Source: Sinonovacula constricta (taxonomy: Eukaryota; Mollusca; Bivalvia; Cardiida; Solecurtidae). Taken from it: a stretch of 64,000 nucleotides of DNA. This document shows positions 1 to 11,965 of the stretch, piece by piece. The position numbers were made by a program, and so were the translations under genes. Every line of letters begins with the position of its first letter. Position 1 is the stretch's first letter. The stretch covers positions 30,348,389-30,412,388 of the forward strand of contig CM017561.1 in the NCBI GenBank assembly GCA_007844125.1, written 5' to 3'. The notes under the pieces are model-generated. The model saw only the letters and a program-made list of their open reading frames with translations. It was not told where the DNA came from and did not search any database.

Positions 1-719
1 ACTTCTTAATGTTTTTTTTATAATTGCAAGCTATACTTTATTGTTGCAAGCTACACTTTTAATAGTAAATCCTTTTCTCTGAACATCTTCGATTTCCTGT
101 TATTGCCTGCTGCATTATGTTCCACATGAAATGCATTCCATAAGAGGCACCGATCTCAAGACAGCGCTAACGGGCCTTTCAACCAGGCCATTGTAGTAGT
201 TGATCTCCGTTTCACCACACTAAAAAGTTGTACACAGAACTGAGAAGCCAATAAATTCAGCTGAATTCAGATGGTTCAAACGGTCAAATGCGGAACCTCA
301 ACGTTGCGCTAATTGACTTTGGCTAAGGACTATTTTAAATGTCGCTGACGTTTTACGCTGTTTTCTAATGTTGCAGCAAAAGCTTGGTGAGCTCTAAGAA
401 AAAAAGATCGATATTTTTGTCGCCTTACTCTAACAGCAGCAACACCCATAGCGCAGTGGTAATACACTAATCTAAATCTGATATTAATTGACATTGACTA
501 AACCATAATATCAAATAATGAAATAAGTAATTTATATTTAAATCGAAGAACGAAACCATTTGACAAACGATGGCTAATTCTAATTTCTTCTATACTGTTC
601 ATTTTAATTTATTTCTGAATTAGTATTCCGTGAGTTCTTACACAAGAACAGACGGAGAGAAAAAACAACACTGTCAGCTTAGTGAAAAAATCCCTGTCCA
701 AACGTTTCACAACTTTGCC

Positions 720-960
720 CACAGTCAAAACAATAAGTAGAGTGCGTCTTTTATCCTACAACTTTTTCTCCATGAAGAGCATTTATTTAACATTTTGTCT
801 CTTGATCTGGTTCGGGGAGCGGTTATCATATTTCCAGAATGGTTAGCAAGAATAAATGAGTTGCCAATGCACCGTGGTGGGAATAATACATGTAGATTTC
901 ATCGCTAATCAATCAAATACAGCAGACAAGCTCGGCGGAATGACTGACATGTACAGTTTA
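720..960 (+). pseudogene. Degraded copy of the cysteine-rich exon family (best copies at 46.8 and 59.7 kb)
   Basis: This stretch aligns by eye with the reverse complement of about 46,780-47,100. Shared features in order are a CATTTATT..CATTTTGTC upstream block, a pyrimidine-rich TTTCCAG followed by AATG, and AATAATACATGTAGATTTC, which corresponds to codons N-N-T-C-R-F where the better copies read N-D-T-C-S-F. A TAA follows five codons after the conserved Cys, so the copy is not translatable. It is one of four copies in the window. Similarity extends upstream of the exon, so the unit copied was larger than an exon. Confidence 0.4.
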
Positions 961-1006
961 CAGCAGATCCAGGATCTTTCATAGTAGACACATTATAATA
1001 ACATTT

Positions 1007-1009
<3 letters not shown>

Positions 1010-1052
<43 letters not shown>
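1010..1052. repeat. (AT)n microsatellite
   Basis: Perfect AT dinucleotide array of about 43 bp, followed by ATCAAAAAATG. The surrounding 400 bases are A+T-rich with no gene signal. Confidence 0.95.
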
Positions 1053-1054
<2 letters not shown>

Positions 1055-1451
1055 AAAAATGTCAAACCACTTTAAAGTGTCAGAACAATTGAGCTGTATA
1101 CACTAATTAATCAACATGCATTGATCAACATTCATTCACTCGAATAAGGTTTTGCGCATAATGAATTTAAACTTATTATTGGATCTATATACAATGTAAT
1201 GTAAAATGTAAAAAAAAGATGTTAACATTCGCCAGTCGCAGCATATATAACACACAGGTGATAATGGCAATAACGGTAGCAATCGCAATCTCGCTGTTGC
1301 CATGTAGAATTGTCCAGGGGTGAACACTGTTGAAAATGGGCATGTTTGAATTAACGTTTATTTGGGATGATGAGGGAGGCCAATATAAGAGTTTTATTTA
1401 GCTCCTTCGGTCATATTTGGGATTTCTCTTACATTGCCTTCCTGACTTGCC

Positions 1452-1870
1452 AATAGGTAAATAAGAAAAGGTCCTATCAAAATTTCTGTAGATATTAAAA
1501 TTTAATCTACCTCTATGCAAAGGCAAACTAGGTAAAAATAAATGTGACAAACACACAGAGACGAGACATAACACACCCAAAAAATCAACAGTTACCGCCT
1601 TGGAACGGTCAGTTGGCAAAAGGACCTACTGGGGTGCTTAAACCTGGTTTGTGGAGCGCTCCAACCTCTCACTTCCTGTTTTTTTTCTATTAAACAAACA
1701 ATGTAAATAAAAATATCCCGTCAAAGTGAAACAACTAACAGTAAGCACCTAAATGGGAGTTAAAACAGATACAATTAACTTATATACATACATAATATCT
1801 AGCAATAAAATAAACTATCAACATATGTACAGTATGTACAGTAGATAAAAGCCTCGGCACCCCCAAAATA
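1452..1870 (-). mobile_element. Dispersed SINE-like element, subfamily 1, nearly full length
   Basis: Read on the minus strand this matches the two long copies at 21,421-22,051 and 41,852-42,500 from the GCCGAGGCTTTTATCTACTG segment to the 3' end AGGACCTTTTCTTATTTACC. It carries the core block (GCCAACTGACCGTTCCAAGG then CGGTAACTG) and the palindrome TGGAGCGCTCCA. The 5' quarter, which contains the TGACGTCA sites, is missing. The open frames here are by-products of the repeat. A partial copy lies immediately to the right in opposite orientation. Confidence 0.8.
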
Positions 1871-2038
1871 GCCAACTGATGGTTTAAAGGCGGTAACGGT
1901 TGGTTTACCTTTATGTGTGTTATGTCTCGTCTCTGTGTTTTGTCACTCGTACATTTATTTTGTTTGCCTTTGTCTGGAGGTCGTTTAGATTTAAAAATAT
2001 GTGGTAATGCTTGTAGGACATTTTCTTATTTACCTATT
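1871..2038 (+). mobile_element. Dispersed SINE-like element, subfamily 1, 3' fragment
   Basis: It begins inside the core block (GCCAACTGATGGTTTAAAGG), continues through GTGTGTTATGTCTCGTCTCTG and TTTGCCTTTGTCT, and ends in the family 3' end TTCTTATTTACCTATT. It abuts the minus-strand copy at 1452-1870, so the two lie head to head, with both 3' ends pointing outward. Confidence 0.75.
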
Positions 2039-3506
2039 CCATTATAATAGGCAATTTTTAAGTCGTATCAGTCTAGGAAAAGAAGATAGCGATAACATTA
2101 GGTGAACATCATAATTAGTAATCAAAACGACTGTGACTATGACTAGTCTTAAAGCAATCATTATGAACCAGATAATTGAACTATGTATTCGAAGTACTAA
2201 AGAGTCAACAATAAATAAAATAGTCTAATACCATGCGAGAATTTCATTTAATGGCCAATAGATAACAATTGACTTCATTGCCTAAAATTAGGTGACATCA
2301 ATTACAGTTAAAGATACTCCAGAGTAACGTCTGCTAGAATGTGGCGAAGAGCCAGAATTATCTATAAATTGTTCTTTGTCATTTTATCGTCACGCAACAA
2401 GCAGACGTATTATGAATTGTATGCTGTATATAATACAGTAGACAGAAATAAATTATCAATGTATATTCCTCATGTTATAAAAGTCACACAATAATATCTA
2501 TGTATAAATGTTCCCCATTCCCAATTAACAGTTTGAACGCTGTTTCAAAGCAAACCAATCACTTTTACTTTTAATCAGAAATTTCTCAAAAAGACATTTT
2601 AGAGGCATTAATTTGTAAAATAAATTGATATTGATGTTGTCATTCACTTCTTCAGAAAATAAGCATTATACACCACAGACTCCAAAGGAGTACACATTTT
2701 GGCACCAGCTGCACAATCGCTCGGTTTACGCCTCTTTATTCCCAAGCTTCTCACTAAATAGTCACAAACAGGATCAAAATATGTGTTATGCATTAAACGC
2801 GCCAATATTGTAGTAAAGTTATTTTAAATTCTGTATGACTTTAATGATCAGAACTGTTTAACGCAACGGGAATGTTTAGCAGGAACAATACGGTACCTGT
2901 TGTAACCTGGACTGTCTACCAATGAGAATTATTTTCGAATTCATTCAGGCTGGGCTTGTGTCAGCATATGTAAAGTAGGTCAAAGGTTTGTTTAAACTGA
3001 TGTGTGTCAATGACGGTTAAAGTCCAGATAATATTCTGTGCACTTTATTGTTTGCAATTGATCCATTTACAGTAAAAAAAACCTGCATGGGTTTCCATTA
3101 AGTTGTAATAGGCTGCTTGTCGAGACTACATGAAAAAGATGACCTAAAGCCATAATTTGGACAATCACTAAGAAATTCCGTCTCTTCATGTCTTCAGTCG
3201 TACCTGAAGTAGATAAGGCAACTTGTGAAGCCTACATTGCTAGGTTGGAATAACTTACCAGTAGGGTTTTCAGAAGGGATTTTGTCTTCACAATACTTAT
3301 GTTTTGTGTTTTGGATGTGGATTTTGATGTTGTTGAGTTTTGTTGTTGTTGTTTTTTTGTAATTTTTCATTATTTTATATAATTGAACTTGATTTTATTC
3401 GAATTATTTTTTATTGTACATCTTTGTGTTAAAGAATGTCACTACATTTGGTCAGTATCTATCTAGCACTGGTTATCTGTACAATTGCTTGGACTATTTA
3501 AGTGCC
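2039..3506. other. Intergenic, no feature recognised
   Basis: A+T-rich sequence with no long ORF, no tRNA-like boxes and no strong repeat. A poly-T/GTT-rich patch lies at about 3330-3370. Confidence 0.6.
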
Positions 3507-3810
3507 TCTAAGTACGGGAGGCCCCGGGTTCGATCCCGGGCCGCGACATACCAAAGTCCTTAAAATGGTAGGGGTATAGCTCCTTTGCTAACGCTCAAGC
3601 AAATATAAGGGTAGTTCCACATCTGGTTGGCCCGGTGTCAGGATAATGTGACTGGGTGTGGTATCATGACAGGTGTTCACGGCATGCTATACACAGTAAA
3701 GGCAGCACTATATCTGCTTCAAGTGGAAATCGTCTCCAGATAACTGAAATACTGTTGGTGGGACGATAAACCCAATAAATAAATTAATAAATAAATAAAT
3801 AAATAAAAAT
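3507..3810 (+). mobile_element. tRNA-derived SINE, family 1, 5'-truncated
   Basis: It starts inside the tRNA-like head, just upstream of the B box GGTTCGATCCC. It then runs through the tRNA-unrelated body (GACATACCAAAGTC, GGCCCGGTGTCAGGATAATG, TGTTCACGGCATGC, TCGTCTCCAGATAACTG) to the tail GGGACGATAAACCCAATAAA and an (AAAT)n run. The A box present in the copy at 7761 is missing, which is the usual 5' truncation of a retroposon. Confidence 0.9.
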
Positions 3811-4056
3811 TTAAGTGCAAGCTGGAGTGTCTCTGGAATTCTTTAGTTATCTTTGCATCTCGTGCATATTATGTATATAGTTTATATATTACATGGCATT
3901 TACTGATACTTTGTTGTTCAGTGATTTACAAATGCCGTTTATTAGCTGACTCAATTTTATGGAATATCTTCATTAATCCAGTTTGTCTTTGATAAAAAAA
4001 CTTCTGGAAAGGCGAGGTTTAATCGCTTCACAAACCAAGTTTAAGCATCCAAGTCG

Positions 4057-4159
<103 letters not shown>

Positions 4160-4640
4160 CAGAGAGTTAAGATTGCTGTTTTATAAACCAATCATTATAA
4201 AAAGAATTAATATATTCAATGGTTTTGATTAGCAATAAAGTTACCGACCAAACAGTCGGATCAACAGTTCTTTAATAGCAAATAATTTCGCCAGCAGTAC
4301 ATTGGCTCATACACTGCAATTAATACGTTTATTAAAGCCTTTGTAATTTGGGTTCAAATTATTATTATAGTAAACATATTCTCAGATCTAAAACGGGATT
4401 ACTTGGTTTAGAAATACGATAACAACTGAATAACCAATCTCTTTTGGTTAAACAATACATTTAGTCTGCTTGTTGCGTAAGGGAAGCCTTCTAACATGAG
4501 TTAATTAACTGTTCTTGACTGGAGTGTCATTTATAAATGTCAGTCAACGTATTTTTGCTAGATTTTGATATAGTTTGGAATCAAAGGATATGAAAGATAT
4601 ATTAACAATATTACACTTGCTCAGTATTTTAATAATAATA

Positions 4641-5092
4641 GGGAAAACTCGGTTAAATTCGGACAAATTTAACAACCTAACAAAGCGAGACACGGTTACT
4701 CACCGAGGAACAGTATCTTTAAGTATCGGGACGCATTTGGAATACATCTAAGGGAAAGCCGTTTAGATGCGGACGAATTTAACATTCTTAACTAACAAAG
4801 CGAGACACGGTTACTCACAGAGGAACAGTATCTTTAAGTATCGGGGCGCATTGAGAATACATCCAAGGGAAAGACGTTCAGATGCGAGCGAAATTAACAT
4901 TCTTAAATAACAAAGCGAGGCACGACCCCTCGCCGAGGAACAGGGTTTTTAGTATCGGGACGCATTTGGAATACATTTAAGGGAAAGCCGTTTAGATGCG
5001 GACGAATTTAGCATTCTTAACTAACAAACGAGGCACGATCCCTCGCCGAGGAACAGGGTTTTTAGTATCGGGACGCATTCAGAATACAACTA
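4641..5092. repeat. Tandem array of about 115-bp units, roughly four copies
   Basis: The anchor CGAG(A/G)CACG recurs at 4686, 4801, 4916 and 5029, giving spacings of 115, 115 and 113 bp. Each unit has GGGAAAG, GATGCGGACGAATTTAACAT, an AACAAAGCGAG block, GAGGAACAG and TATCGGGACGCATT. The last two units share GGGTTTTTAGTATCGGG where the first two have ATCTTTAAGTATCGGG. The array starts at the left inverted end of a possible transposon (4649-6008), and each unit contains a variant of that end. Confidence 0.9.
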
Positions 5093-6008
5093 ACTCTTAG
5101 GAAAACTATTGAATTGTTTCTAAGTGCAACTGGTCAGAGATGTTAAGAAAAGTTGTAAATATTAGGCTAGGATACACAAATACGGACGGCATGGGGAAAT
5201 ATGGACAATGAAGAGGGAACATGCGGAAATGCACGATATATTATGTAAAAAAATGGGAAATCAAATAGCTTAAGAAGAGACAGCCTATATGCAAATTATT
5301 GTCAAGGCATTTTCATTGTGGGATTATGTTGTACTAGCTTCACACAATAACACTGGTTAAAAACTGCCAGTCTGTTTGTTATTGAACATTTATTGAACAC
5401 CTCTTTCAACTCGTTATAATCACACCGACCCATTTGTGTGCCTGCATGATCATTGAGGTTCAGTAACATGCATAAAATGCTTATGTCAGATGTTACGATT
5501 GGTTTCTTAATTTGATTAAAGAAGTACAGTCCTATATTATATATAATATAATTTCATTTTAACATGTTAACACCATGTCCGTATTTGACCCTATCTAACT
5601 TTAACTGGATCGTAAACTCAGACAAATGTTTTATGAAGGAACGCATTTATAATGTTCCCTCTAATTTGTACAAACATGATGGATGTATTTTTCAGTAGAA
5701 TAGGAAATAACAGTCATATTTATTTCCAAATGCGTCCCTGAATTTATGTGTCAGAATCTTCACTCATATATTTGAACTTTCAAACGTTAGCGCTGGACGA
5801 GCAGGAAGTTGCATTACAGACGGAAAAGCAAGCACGGCTTTGTGAAAAAATGTAACGTCATCACATAAAATGCAATGATTTTGTACCAAAACAACCCTTA
5901 ATATCGATCAAACCTAAGTGTATGTGTATTTATTTAGAGAATGGTGCAGCCAGTATAATAACTACGAAATAAGCACTCCGAGATTTAACCGTGTTCGTAT
6001 TTACCCGA
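4649..6008. mobile_element. Putative non-autonomous DNA element with inverted ends and an internal tandem array
   Basis: The arm TCGGTTAAATTCGGAC at 4649-4664 matches the reverse complement of 5993-6008 (TCGGGTAAATACGAAC) at 13 of 16 positions. The 1.36 kb between them holds the 115-bp array near the left end and A+T-rich DNA with scattered related words (TACGGACGG, ATGTCCGTATTTGACC). I see no transposase ORF and no convincing target-site duplication. The inverted ends could be chance in A+T-rich DNA, but the internal units resemble the same end, which favours one element. Confidence 0.4.
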
Positions 6009-7023
6009 TGTTCTATAGTCTCTGTCTTGTAGCAATATTAGAAAGCACTTACATACGATTTTTAAGCCAGATGATTGGAAGTTAATTGCATTTTTACTTT
6101 TCTACATTTTAAATGTTAATCACGACAAAATTATCTCTGTAAACTGTATTCGACAATTAAAAGTACCTGATAAACATCCGATATAGCGACTTTAAACTTT
6201 ATAAAGCTATAAAATCTCATATGAAAGGATCTTGTTAGAAAGAATCCAATGTACTTTCACAACAAATGTAAAAGTAGAACTTGTTTAATCAACGAATATG
6301 GTTGATCATTTGAAATAGCAATTTCTCCATGTATTTGCATATCCTTTGGACGCCGCCATTATGCGACTTTCTATAAATTACGTTTATAGCAGGACAAGAG
6401 AACCCGACTTGCCGACATTCTTATATAAAGACCCTGTATAGGTTAGATGCCACTAAATAAGTTTGTTCTATATTATATAGTGAATCGCGAAAAGATGGAA
6501 ACAAATTGCACTATGACCAAGTTATGATGGACCCCCATTATCATATATAGGTGAAACTAGCTATTAATTGTCTATCAGAAAGACCCTAAAATAAGGCAAC
6601 TTTTGCAACTTGTAAGAAGGTGCTGCTTCATAGAATGCGCATACCGCCTTATTGGCAGTCTGTAACAGTCAAATTTCAATGATATATGTACTTCCTGTAA
6701 AAGTGGATCAGTCCATTATTGTGCATAGGGGTTAAAAACGTTTGCTTTAATTTAATTCTACATGTGTACATAGTTTTAGCTTCCTTTTGACACCAAAAGA
6801 TTGAGATTTTCTTCAAAATAGGAAATTTAATGCCAGAACATAGCAACAGACTTTAATGAAAAAGTCCATGTCACACATTCTACTTCCGGTCGGTATTTAG
6901 AGTACCCACCCCTATACATATGCATATATGTGTTTAAAGCGATTGTGAATTCCATCTACGAAACCAAAGTACGGTTGTTAAATTCATTGTTGACAAGGAT
7001 TTAGAGCCATTTGTCCTTTACAG
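6009..7023. other. Intergenic, no feature recognised
   Basis: A+T-rich with no ORF above noise and no recognisable repeat. It ends at a good splice-acceptor-like tract (TTTGTCCTTTACAG, 7010-7023) that introduces the exon-like sequence at 7024. Confidence 0.5.
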
Positions 7024-7200
7024 GACACAATTCACCGGCATAAGTTGTGGCCCATTGTCTGCGGACAATGTGCCTATTTGCCATGGTCTTCAAATGCTAT
7101 TGACCACAGATCGTGCGCTGACTGTTTATCTGTCAATTTTTGTTGACTCCCAAGAAAATCATCAAGGCTTTTTGTCATTCCAAATAAAGGCATGTCCTCT
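7024..7200 (+). pseudogene. Terminal-exon-like fragment, C-x-Y-x-P-W-S family, copy 1
   Basis: A polypyrimidine tract ending in CAG at 7021-7023 precedes the block. One frame reads C-G-Q-C-A-Y-L-P-W-S-S-N-A-I-D-H-R-S-C-A-D-C-L and then stops at TGA 7144-7146. AATAAA lies at 7183-7188 inside a block (CAAATAAAGGCATGTCCTC) also present near 52.2 kb. Copies at 23.5 and 52.3 kb (both minus strand) match at DNA level, and the 23.5-kb copy also matches at protein level with C-D-Y-S-P-W-S-T-T-S-I-D. Relative to that copy about 13 nt are missing upstream of the motif, so a frameshift is likely. I do not recognise the protein family. Confidence 0.4.
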
Positions 7201-7507
7201 TCACACATTTGTGATTGGAATCGTGTTTGTTTGATTACTTGTGACGCAGATTTCGTTGAGGATTCTCTCGAAAGATTTTATTAAAAAAACAACAACTTAA
7301 TAAATAATTCCGAAAGCATAGGGTGTCAATTATAATTGTATGCTACTTCTTATATAATTTAATTAGTTTTGCATATCATTGTTAAAATGACCAATTTTTG
7401 CAAGTGTGCTGATTGTTTAGGAAACAATATATAAACATTCATCTTGATTTAAGCAGTTTTGCAGAATGAATTTAAAATGTTATACGCTTTTCGGTGCTAA
7501 AATAATA

Positions 7508-7588
7508 AACACACACACACACACGCTCACACGCACACACACACACAATCACACACACACGCGCGCGCAAGCACACACACACACAAAC
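7508..7588. repeat. (CA)n compound microsatellite
   Basis: CA repeats with CG-containing interruptions (CGCTCACACGC, GCGCGCGCAAGC). Confidence 0.95.
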
Positions 7589-7597
7589 ATATTTTAA

Positions 7598-7663
7598 CAC
7601 GTTTAACTAGTTGCATGATATTAAAATGATAAACTATATACATCATGCAACTAGTTAAACGTG
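7598..7663. repeat. Perfect 22-bp inverted repeat (hairpin)
   Basis: The arm CACGTTTAACTAGTTGCATG plus AT (7598-7619) is the exact reverse complement of 7642-7663. The spacer is 22 bp and A+T-rich. The hairpin lies ten bases from the CA microsatellite. There is no T-run, so it is not terminator-like. It may be a foldback element end or a cruciform. Confidence 0.9.
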
Positions 7664-7747
7664 CTTCTTTCTATCTTCAAAAGTTATACATGATTTTATT
7701 TCCAATCGCATCATTAATTTTCAATACATGGCATCATTAAAAAGTTT

Positions 7748-8093
7748 TCATTATAATACACCGGACCTGGTAGCGCAATCGGTAGAGCGTTGGCTCCAGG
7801 TACGGGAGGCCCCCGGGTTCGATCCCGGGCCGCGACATACCAAAGTCGTAAAAATGGCAGTGGTATAGCTCACTTGCTAAAGCTCAAGCAAATATAGGGG
7901 TAGTTCCAAGACTGGTTGGCCCGGTGTCAGGATAATGTGACTGGGTGTGGTATCATGCTAGGTGTTCACGGCATGCTATACACAGTGAAGGCAGCACTAT
8001 ATCTGCTTCGAGTGGACACCGTCTCCAGATAACTGAACAACTGTTGGTGGGACGATAAACCCAATAAACAAACAAACAAATCATTTTAATACA
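7748..8093 (+). mobile_element. Full-length tRNA-derived SINE, family 1, with target-site duplication
   Basis: The tRNA-like head starts at CCGGACCTGG (7761), with A box TAGCGCAATCGG (7771-7782) and B box GGTTCGATCCC (7816-7826). The body is shared with the copies at 3.5, 12.0 and 18.1 kb and ends in GATAAACCCAATAAA followed by (CAAA)n at 8080. Flanking 13-mers TCATTATAATACA (7748-7760) and TCATTTTAATACA (8081-8093) match at 12 of 13 positions, a target-site duplication of LINE-mediated retroposition. The intact boxes and duplication make this the reference copy here. It is not a functional tRNA gene, because the anticodon stem does not fold normally. Confidence 0.93.
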
Positions 8094-9920
8094 TTGTTTG
8101 TACGCCTCTTCGTTAATTGGTTTAGTTAAGTGTCCAATAACGAAATATATTTGGGCGATGTACTGTCCAATACAGCTATGTACAGGATAATCAAGTGGTA
8201 CAAATAGGCTACATTGATTGGTTAATAATGATAGAATAATTAATTTGCGTGTTTGTGTCCTGTACAAATTTTGATATATGAGGTTCTTTTCATAGAACCT
8301 TTTGATATTTACTTATTGTTGATATTATTTTTATCGTTAATATAACTATGACGAAATGTACAATCTACAATTAGCACGAGTCTAAAACATTATTTTAATA
8401 TTATTTAAATTTTTCCAACCATTTAATTAAGGTCAAACATTTGGTCAAAACCGCAGTGAATTACGCTAGAAACCTCAATAAAATCAAGAAAAGGCTTTAA
8501 CGAACAAAGTATATGACGCACGACGCGAGGAAACCGGGCTTATGGTCAAAATTTTCAATTTTGTTTTTTTTTTTGTTTTTAATGAAACATGATAATACTA
8601 TCATTTCTGATCACAAATTCAAAAGATTTTTCGGAATTGGCTTTTGTTTTAATGAAACAATAAGAATTTTAATGACCGATACTTAAGGTAGTTTTCTTAA
8701 ATATGACATCAAATTATTGACGTCATAATATCGGGATGAGTAACTTACTCACACAACTAAATTAAGATTTAAGCTAATATGGTTTTACATTTATCAACTT
8801 GATATTGAACTGCAAATTGGGGGTGTGTAATATTATTTATATTTAGAAACAAGAAAAACATTTTTTTAAGAAATGGTGATGTTTTTATTATAAGGTATAT
8901 ATCTTACCGGTGCGTGTTTAATATACGATACGGTATTTGGTATTTTCTGGATTTTCTTTCAACGAGAAACGCTTTGATGCTCATTCGTGCTGGCCCTCCG
9001 TCAGCTTTAGTAAGTATGTCAAATGTGAGATTAGACAGCTACACCGGAAAAAAACGCACTTGCTTAAAAAGGTGTTTCTTTTTTTTTCATACACTAAAAT
9101 TTTACTCCGTCCTAATGCCATTCATATCAGCAGCATAATTAGTATGGTTTAAGGTCAACTGTTGTAACACATGGAAAGCACATTGTTTAATATGTCTACA
9201 ATGTTCCACGATTCGCGTCTAGTTTATTGCAATAGTTAATTTAAAAATGATAAATTTCTTTGTAAAACTCACCCCAAACGTTTCTTTTTGGTTATGTACA
9301 AATGAAAGGACCTACTTGCATTAAGGCATTATTCAGGGGAGACTATTCATTTATGTCTCTCATTAGGATAATTTGACAACATAGCTAGCATAAAGACTTT
9401 GGTTCTTACAACAATTATATATTTCTCTTTATCCAATTACAAAGTGGACTTTCTAAACTGATTTCTCTACTTTTGTCATTACCGAATTAGTACTAAGAAT
9501 ACGTCATCGAATACGCCGTTTTACGCTCTGGAAATCGCAGCTGTTCTGTGAAACCTTTTCAGAGAAAAAAAACGGAGTATTCCGGTTTTCAACATTTTAG
9601 CTTGCAACAATTATGTGTAGCTTGCTATTATAAATAAAAAACTATCTGGCATTTACTGGAAATCGCAACTGTTTGGCGACGTATTGTTCAACAATAGAAT
9701 CTGAATATATCAATGTTAGCAATGCAGTTTGTAAATACAGATGTAGCAGAGAACAAGGAAAAACAAAAAAGTAGCAAATATTCTACTTTCTATCAGAGTT
9801 ATAGTTAGTAGTATTTAGTTCCCAGGATAGTCGTCTTATTGCTTAAAGCGTATGCTTGCCACGTTTCAAATCCTAGCTCCTTCATTTCTCAAATTTGTAC
9901 GTTTAACATTCACTGCTTGT
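8094..9920. other. Intergenic, no feature recognised
   Basis: A+T-rich with T-runs at 8560-8580 and 9070-9090. At about 9600-9640 there is a small inverted echo of bases 20-55 (GCTTGCAACAATTAT against ATAATTGCAAGC). No supported gene. Confidence 0.5.
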
Positions 9921-10076
9921 GAAAACGCTCAGGAAGTGAGAGGTAAGTGCTTCGTAAAATGGTTTAAGGATCCTATTCAGTCAGTGATCGTTCCAGGATG
10001 GTAACTGTTTTTCTATGTTTGTGTAATGCCTTGTCTCAATGACATTGTCACTTGCATGTGTATATTTTGTCTAGTT
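9921..10076 (+). mobile_element. Dispersed SINE-like element, diverged fragment
   Basis: GAAAACGCTCAGGAAGTGAGAGG, GTCAGTGATCGTTCCAGGATGG and TAACTG follow the family order (AGGAAGTGCGAGG, GACTGACCGTTCCAAGGCGG, TAACTG) with many substitutions. It is an old copy. Confidence 0.6.
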
Positions 10077-11133
10077 CTTTTGTCCAAATTTTAATATATG
10101 TTTAAAAATTTTCGCAGGACCTTAGTTTATTGTCGTTTGTTTATACAAAAAAGAAAAGAAATCGTGCTTAATCCATCCGCGCCTAGCTTGAATCAAATTT
10201 TACAACTTGTATCACTGAAAAGCGATCAAGCGAAGTCGGAGGAAACCTTTCCAGTAACGCCCGGTTTGATATTGGGGAATTCCGCGAGGGAATATTTTAT
10301 CTAAATAAACTGGAGACTAAATCGACGTCTAGTGGTGAACAATTAAATTTGTCTCCATGGTAACGCCGAGTCTCTATATTAAGATAATAAGATTATACCT
10401 ATCTTTGATGCTTTCAATATAGCGTTAGCAGGCGAGATGTGATTTTGACAGTAGAGTCCATCCCCGAGATGTAAATATTGTCCATTACAGGTGAAAAAAA
10501 CTTAAATGCAGATCTATTTAAGGCAAATAAACAAATGTCATAGTATAAATCAAAGTTAGATGTTCATATTTTTAAATATAATATAAAACAAAGACACTAT
10601 TTTGGGCAAATAATTGTCTTTTTAGTAATAAAAAGGTTATATGTTTTATACTTTTTTATTATGATTTTTTGATCTGATTTACACAGTATTATCAATGACA
10701 AATAAATACTGTTATTGTATCTACGCGACTTTGGCAAATTCGATAAAATATTGCAAGAGAATTTGAAAGTAATAGAAACGACATTATTTCTTACATTATA
10801 CTAATTATAAATTATATAATAAATTATATTTAAAAAAATATATTTTTGTACTAAGTGCCAGAATAAAGAAGGTTGTATATGTAATCATGTTAAAGTATAC
10901 ACTCAACCGATTTTTCAGCCACTTATTTTACAAACTGAGGCAACTCTTTATTATATTTCTGTTGGCTAACGTTTTGATATCTTGGACGAAATCTCATTAT
11001 GCACAAGTTACTTTTCGAGTATGAAAAACAAGACAAAAACGTTAACAGACGGAAAGGCTACACAATAACCCATCTGATATACCCAACGAATCACATGTTT
11101 CAGTAGTTATAAATGAAAGAAAGAAAAGAAAAG
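10077..11133. other. Intergenic, no feature recognised
   Basis: Very A+T-rich (notably 10,540-10,860) with no supported gene or repeat. Confidence 0.55.
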
Positions 11134-11205
11134 CCACTTGGGAAGCCGACTGCCGTTCCAAGGTGTCAACTAGATTCTTTGTGTTGTGTGCCTGTGTGTT
11201 TCCAC
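11134..11205 (+). mobile_element. Dispersed SINE-like element, core fragment
   Basis: GCCGACTGCCGTTCCAAGGTG with TCAACTAGA and GTGTTGTGTGCCTGTGTG matches the core and following segment of the family. Neither end of the element is present. Confidence 0.55.
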
Positions 11206-11965
11206 TTTTATCTTTGTACTGCATATTCGTTACTTAACCTTTTAATGCATTTTGTCTATCTTTAAGAACATTACCATCTTTCGTTTCTATCATAAATACG
11301 AAGCAAATGAATATTACAATTTAAAAATGTATCTGTTTTGAATGAAAGAAATAGCACGTGAAGAAAACAAGCTGCAGAAACAATATTCGGCATTAGCAAA
11401 CTATTTTGATCTGAAATGGAACTCGGATGTTCAGCTACATGTAAGTATCTAGCTTACCACAAAATAGTCACTTGATAGAACGCCCGCCTGATAATCGGTG
11501 ATTATTTCCCTTGCAAAAAAAATCTTCGAATAATAATATTTGTCTTAAGTGGCTGCATGGAAAAAAGTAATCAGTTACATTTCACGACACTCCAGGGCCA
11601 CATACGTCTGGTAGACTGTTGGTTTATATAACTGAATCGGTAACCAGTCTTCTTTAATAATATTGTTTTACAGTTTCAAAATCGGTATGCATATAATTCA
11701 ATGAATCATAACTAATAGTGTCAGTCGAGTGCTATACATGTATTACATGTGATACTATTTTTATGAATATTTATTTTTTCAATTCGGTATGCAGGCTGTC
11801 TCCTTATTAACCCTGGTTCCGCTTCATATATTAATATACATTGTTATTACGTATTAACAGCGTAGTAACTCTGGGTAACGTAGTTTTTACAGCAAATATT
11901 TCAGATATATAATGAGAAGAGTTTACTGGTTTGAATCTAGAACCGATCATTTCGATCTTGGGTGG

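Noticed and set aside
4649..6008. Autonomous transposon
   Set aside because: There is no transposase ORF on either strand between the inverted ends.
7761..7840. tRNA gene
   Set aside because: A and B boxes are present, but the anticodon arm does not fold, there is no expected 3' end, and the sequence continues into a SINE body with tail and target duplication.
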